From Aquimarina sp. Aq78 (GTDB lineage: Bacteria > Bacteroidota > Bacteroidia > Flavobacteriales > Flavobacteriaceae), in the NCBI RefSeq assembly GCF_900299525.1, contig NZ_OMKA01000007.1, positions 108,198 through 172,197 of the forward strand: a stretch of DNA of 64,000 bases, given 5' to 3'. Numbering within the stretch: the stretch's first letter is position 1; each line of letters starts with the position of its first letter. The notes beneath the pieces were generated by a model that was not told the DNA's origin, ran no database searches, and saw only the letters and a list, made by a program, of their open reading frames with translations. This document shows, piece by piece, positions 62,876 through 64,000 of the stretch. A program made the translations under genes and the position numbers.

Positions 62876-63574
62876 TTACACGAGGTTAGTTATACTTATT
62901 AGTTTTTCCATGTCTTTAACCATAATTACATTTTCTCGAATCTCAATAATTCTCTCCTCCTTAAAATCATGCAATACTCGAACTAAAGACTCAATCGATG
63001 TTCCCACTATATTACTGTGGTCTTTCCTTGATAATTTAACTCCCACATTCATAATTGATTCTTCATTAAAGAATTCTTCCAGTTTTATGATAGACAAAGC
63101 AGTTCGTTCTCTAACACTATGCTGAGCTAGAATCTTAGAATTATTTAAAAACACCCCAAACTCATGACTAATATTTTGTAATAAACGATTCAACATATCT
63201 CGATTATTTTCTATGATCGAAAAGAAAATATGTTTAGGGATTAAATAAAATATACATTCTGTTAAACAAGCTGCAGAATGAGAATAGGTTTCATTACATA
63301 ATATATTATGATGGCCAAGAATTCTATTTTCTCCTACCAAATGAAAAATATGTTCTTTACCATTTAACCCAGTAGCATATTTTTTTACTTTTCCTTGCTT
63401 TAGTATATATACCACAGTCGGGATTGATCCTTCATGAAACAATACCTGACCTTTTTTAAGCTTAAGAACAGTTTTTTTTTCTTCAATTATTTCTAATACA
63501 TCATCTGGAATACACTGTAAAAACGATTCATGTATAAATGAATATTGCTTATTGGGGAAAAGAGCACTAATCAT
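62876..63574 (-). CDS. Crp/Fnr-family transcriptional regulator
   Basis: A 232-residue regulator with an N-terminal cyclic-nucleotide-binding-like domain (about 15-125, 'GQVLFHEGSIPTVVYILKQG'), a dimer helix, and a C-terminal HTH_Crp domain ('LSRKDHSNIVGTSIESLVRV'). No FNR-type Cys cluster is present, so direct Fe-S oxygen sensing is unlikely. It is convergent with the Rieske operon (gap 18 bases) and is the nearest candidate regulator for it. Confidence 0.9.
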   Translation of the reverse strand: MISALFPNKQYSFIHESFLQCIPDDVLEIIEEKKTVLKLKKGQVLFHEGSIPTVVYILKQGKVKKYATGLNGKEHIFHLVGENRILGHHNILCNETYSHSAACLTECIFYLIPKHIFFSIIENNRDMLNRLLQNISHEFGVFLNNSKILAQHSVRERTALSIIKLEEFFNEESIMNVGVKLSRKDHSNIVGTSIESLVRVLHDFKEERIIEIRENVIMVKDMEKLISITNLV

Positions 63575-63824
63575 AGGGTATAATTATTTAGTGAATCTTA
63601 TTTAAAAACGACATTTGATTCAAAAATTAACATCTTTTATGTTAATTTAACGTAAAAATCATGAATTTATTGCGAAGACAAGGCTACTTTATATTGTGTC
63701 TTAATAGCAAAAAAAGAGATAAATGTAATGGTATACATTATCTTAACCATAAAGAAAAGGCTCCCCTTATTTCTAAAGACAACCTCTTCTCTCAATTTAG
63801 GTTAGTGATGGGGAAACTTAACCT
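63575..63824. other. Gap between the Crp-like and carbonic anhydrase genes
   Basis: No gene. A long-loop inverted repeat with a minus-strand T-rich end (around 63757-63818) may terminate the carbonic anhydrase transcript. Confidence 0.35.
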
Positions 63825-64000
63825 TTAATCATCGTTAGAACGAACTATTCTTCCATTCAATGCTTGAACTGGTCTGAAATTTTCATGCATGATATGCTCA
63901 AATTGCTCTAACTGTGCATGTGATGCCTGGATAGGTTGTTTAACAACATACCAGGTAACAATTTCTGAACAGGCAGGGGTCGTTAAAGAACCACTATAGG
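63825..64000 (-). CDS. Alpha-carbonic anhydrase, C-terminal fragment (cut by the window edge)
   Basis: The last 58 codons of a gene that runs off the window. They read 'YSGSLTTPACSEIVTWYVV', then 'SHAQLEQFEHIMHENFRPVQ', 'ALNGRIVRS' and a stop (63825-63827), the standard end of alpha-type carbonic anhydrases, including the substrate-site 'SLTTP'. The usual second Pro of the TPPC motif is replaced by Ala (TPAC). The zinc-binding His lie in the missing N-terminal part. These enzymes hydrate CO2 in the periplasm. Confidence 0.88.
   Translation of the reverse strand, partial: YSGSLTTPACSEIVTWYVVKQPIQASHAQLEQFEHIMHENFRPVQALNGRIVRSNDD

Noticed and set aside
1..64000. CRISPR arrays, tRNA and rRNA genes
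   Set aside because: No regularly spaced repeats and no tRNA- or rRNA-like stretches were seen on reading the window.

Overview
The window reads as chromosomal DNA of a marine member of the Flavobacteriaceae (Bacteroidota), plausibly close to Aquimarina. The basis is a very AT-rich sequence, no Shine-Dalgarno sequences, several TAnnTTTG -7 promoter boxes, a SusC/SusD pair, DUF5777, DUF5690 and DUF5522 proteins, and many short signal peptides and lipoproteins. The genus is an inference. No rRNA, tRNA or CRISPR was seen.

0-12.5 kb is a loose run of accessory genes: a class C-type serine hydrolase, a VF530-like protein overlapping a serine/threonine dehydratase, a leucine-rich repeat protein, GNAT acetyltransferases, an FMN reductase coupled to an arylamine N-acetyltransferase, malate:quinone oxidoreductase, a membrane AraC regulator, a lipocalin-like lipoprotein and a TIR-domain protein. 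Two genes are broken: a DUF1963 gene by an in-frame TGA, and a SnoaL-like gene by a frameshift in an A8 run, with a decayed tandem copy behind it. 12.9-17.6 kb is a SusC/SusD nutrient uptake pair. 17.9-20.4 kb is a small LpoB/COG3014-like lipoprotein operon. 20.4-23.8 kb (minus) carries hemL, a LysM glucosaminidase, an ACC deaminase/D-cysteine desulfhydrase homologue and a small HExxH protein, with a 58-residue DUF5522 gene diverging from it.

24-31 kb holds DUF4136 and DUF4230 proteins, an envelope operon (cytochrome c lipoprotein, YceI, OB-fold, DUF5777, HMA-like), and, on the minus strand, an iodotyrosine deiodinase-like nitroreductase, an FAD monooxygenase and (31-33 kb) a GH20 hexosaminidase.

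33.2-43.9 kb is the most unusual part: an integron-like array of gene cassettes, all read on the minus strand, separated by long imperfect inverted repeats that behave like attC sites. In the five cassettes from 39.86 to 43.90 kb the 10 bases at the cassette start are the exact reverse complement of the 10 bases at its own end, while ends of different cassettes differ. This is the footprint of integron recombination. No integrase is in the window, so it looks like a CALIN (attC cluster lacking an integrase). Its cargo is almost all secreted or membrane protein: three serine hydrolases, five unknown envelope proteins, an AraC fusion regulator, a small membrane protein and an acetyltransferase.

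44-53.6 kb returns to core-like genes: ssb, an OmpW protein, a U32 tRNA-hydroxylation-type protein with its own ferredoxin, tyrosine catabolism (hppD-hmgA), and an XRE-cupin regulator convergent with a phosphonatase-like hydrolase / TIGR03364 oxidoreductase / DUF5690 transporter operon.

54.3-62.9 kb is a nine-gene plus-strand operon containing three different Rieske [2Fe-2S] fusions: Rieske-glutamate synthase FMN domain, Rieske-ThDP (pyruvate oxidase-like) enzyme, and ferric-reductase-like membrane domain-Rieske. With it come two small membrane proteins, a DUF2721 protein, a Cys/His-motif membrane protein and a Na+/H+ antiporter. A Crp/Fnr regulator faces it. It looks like an undescribed redox module. 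The window ends in the C-terminus of an alpha-carbonic anhydrase.
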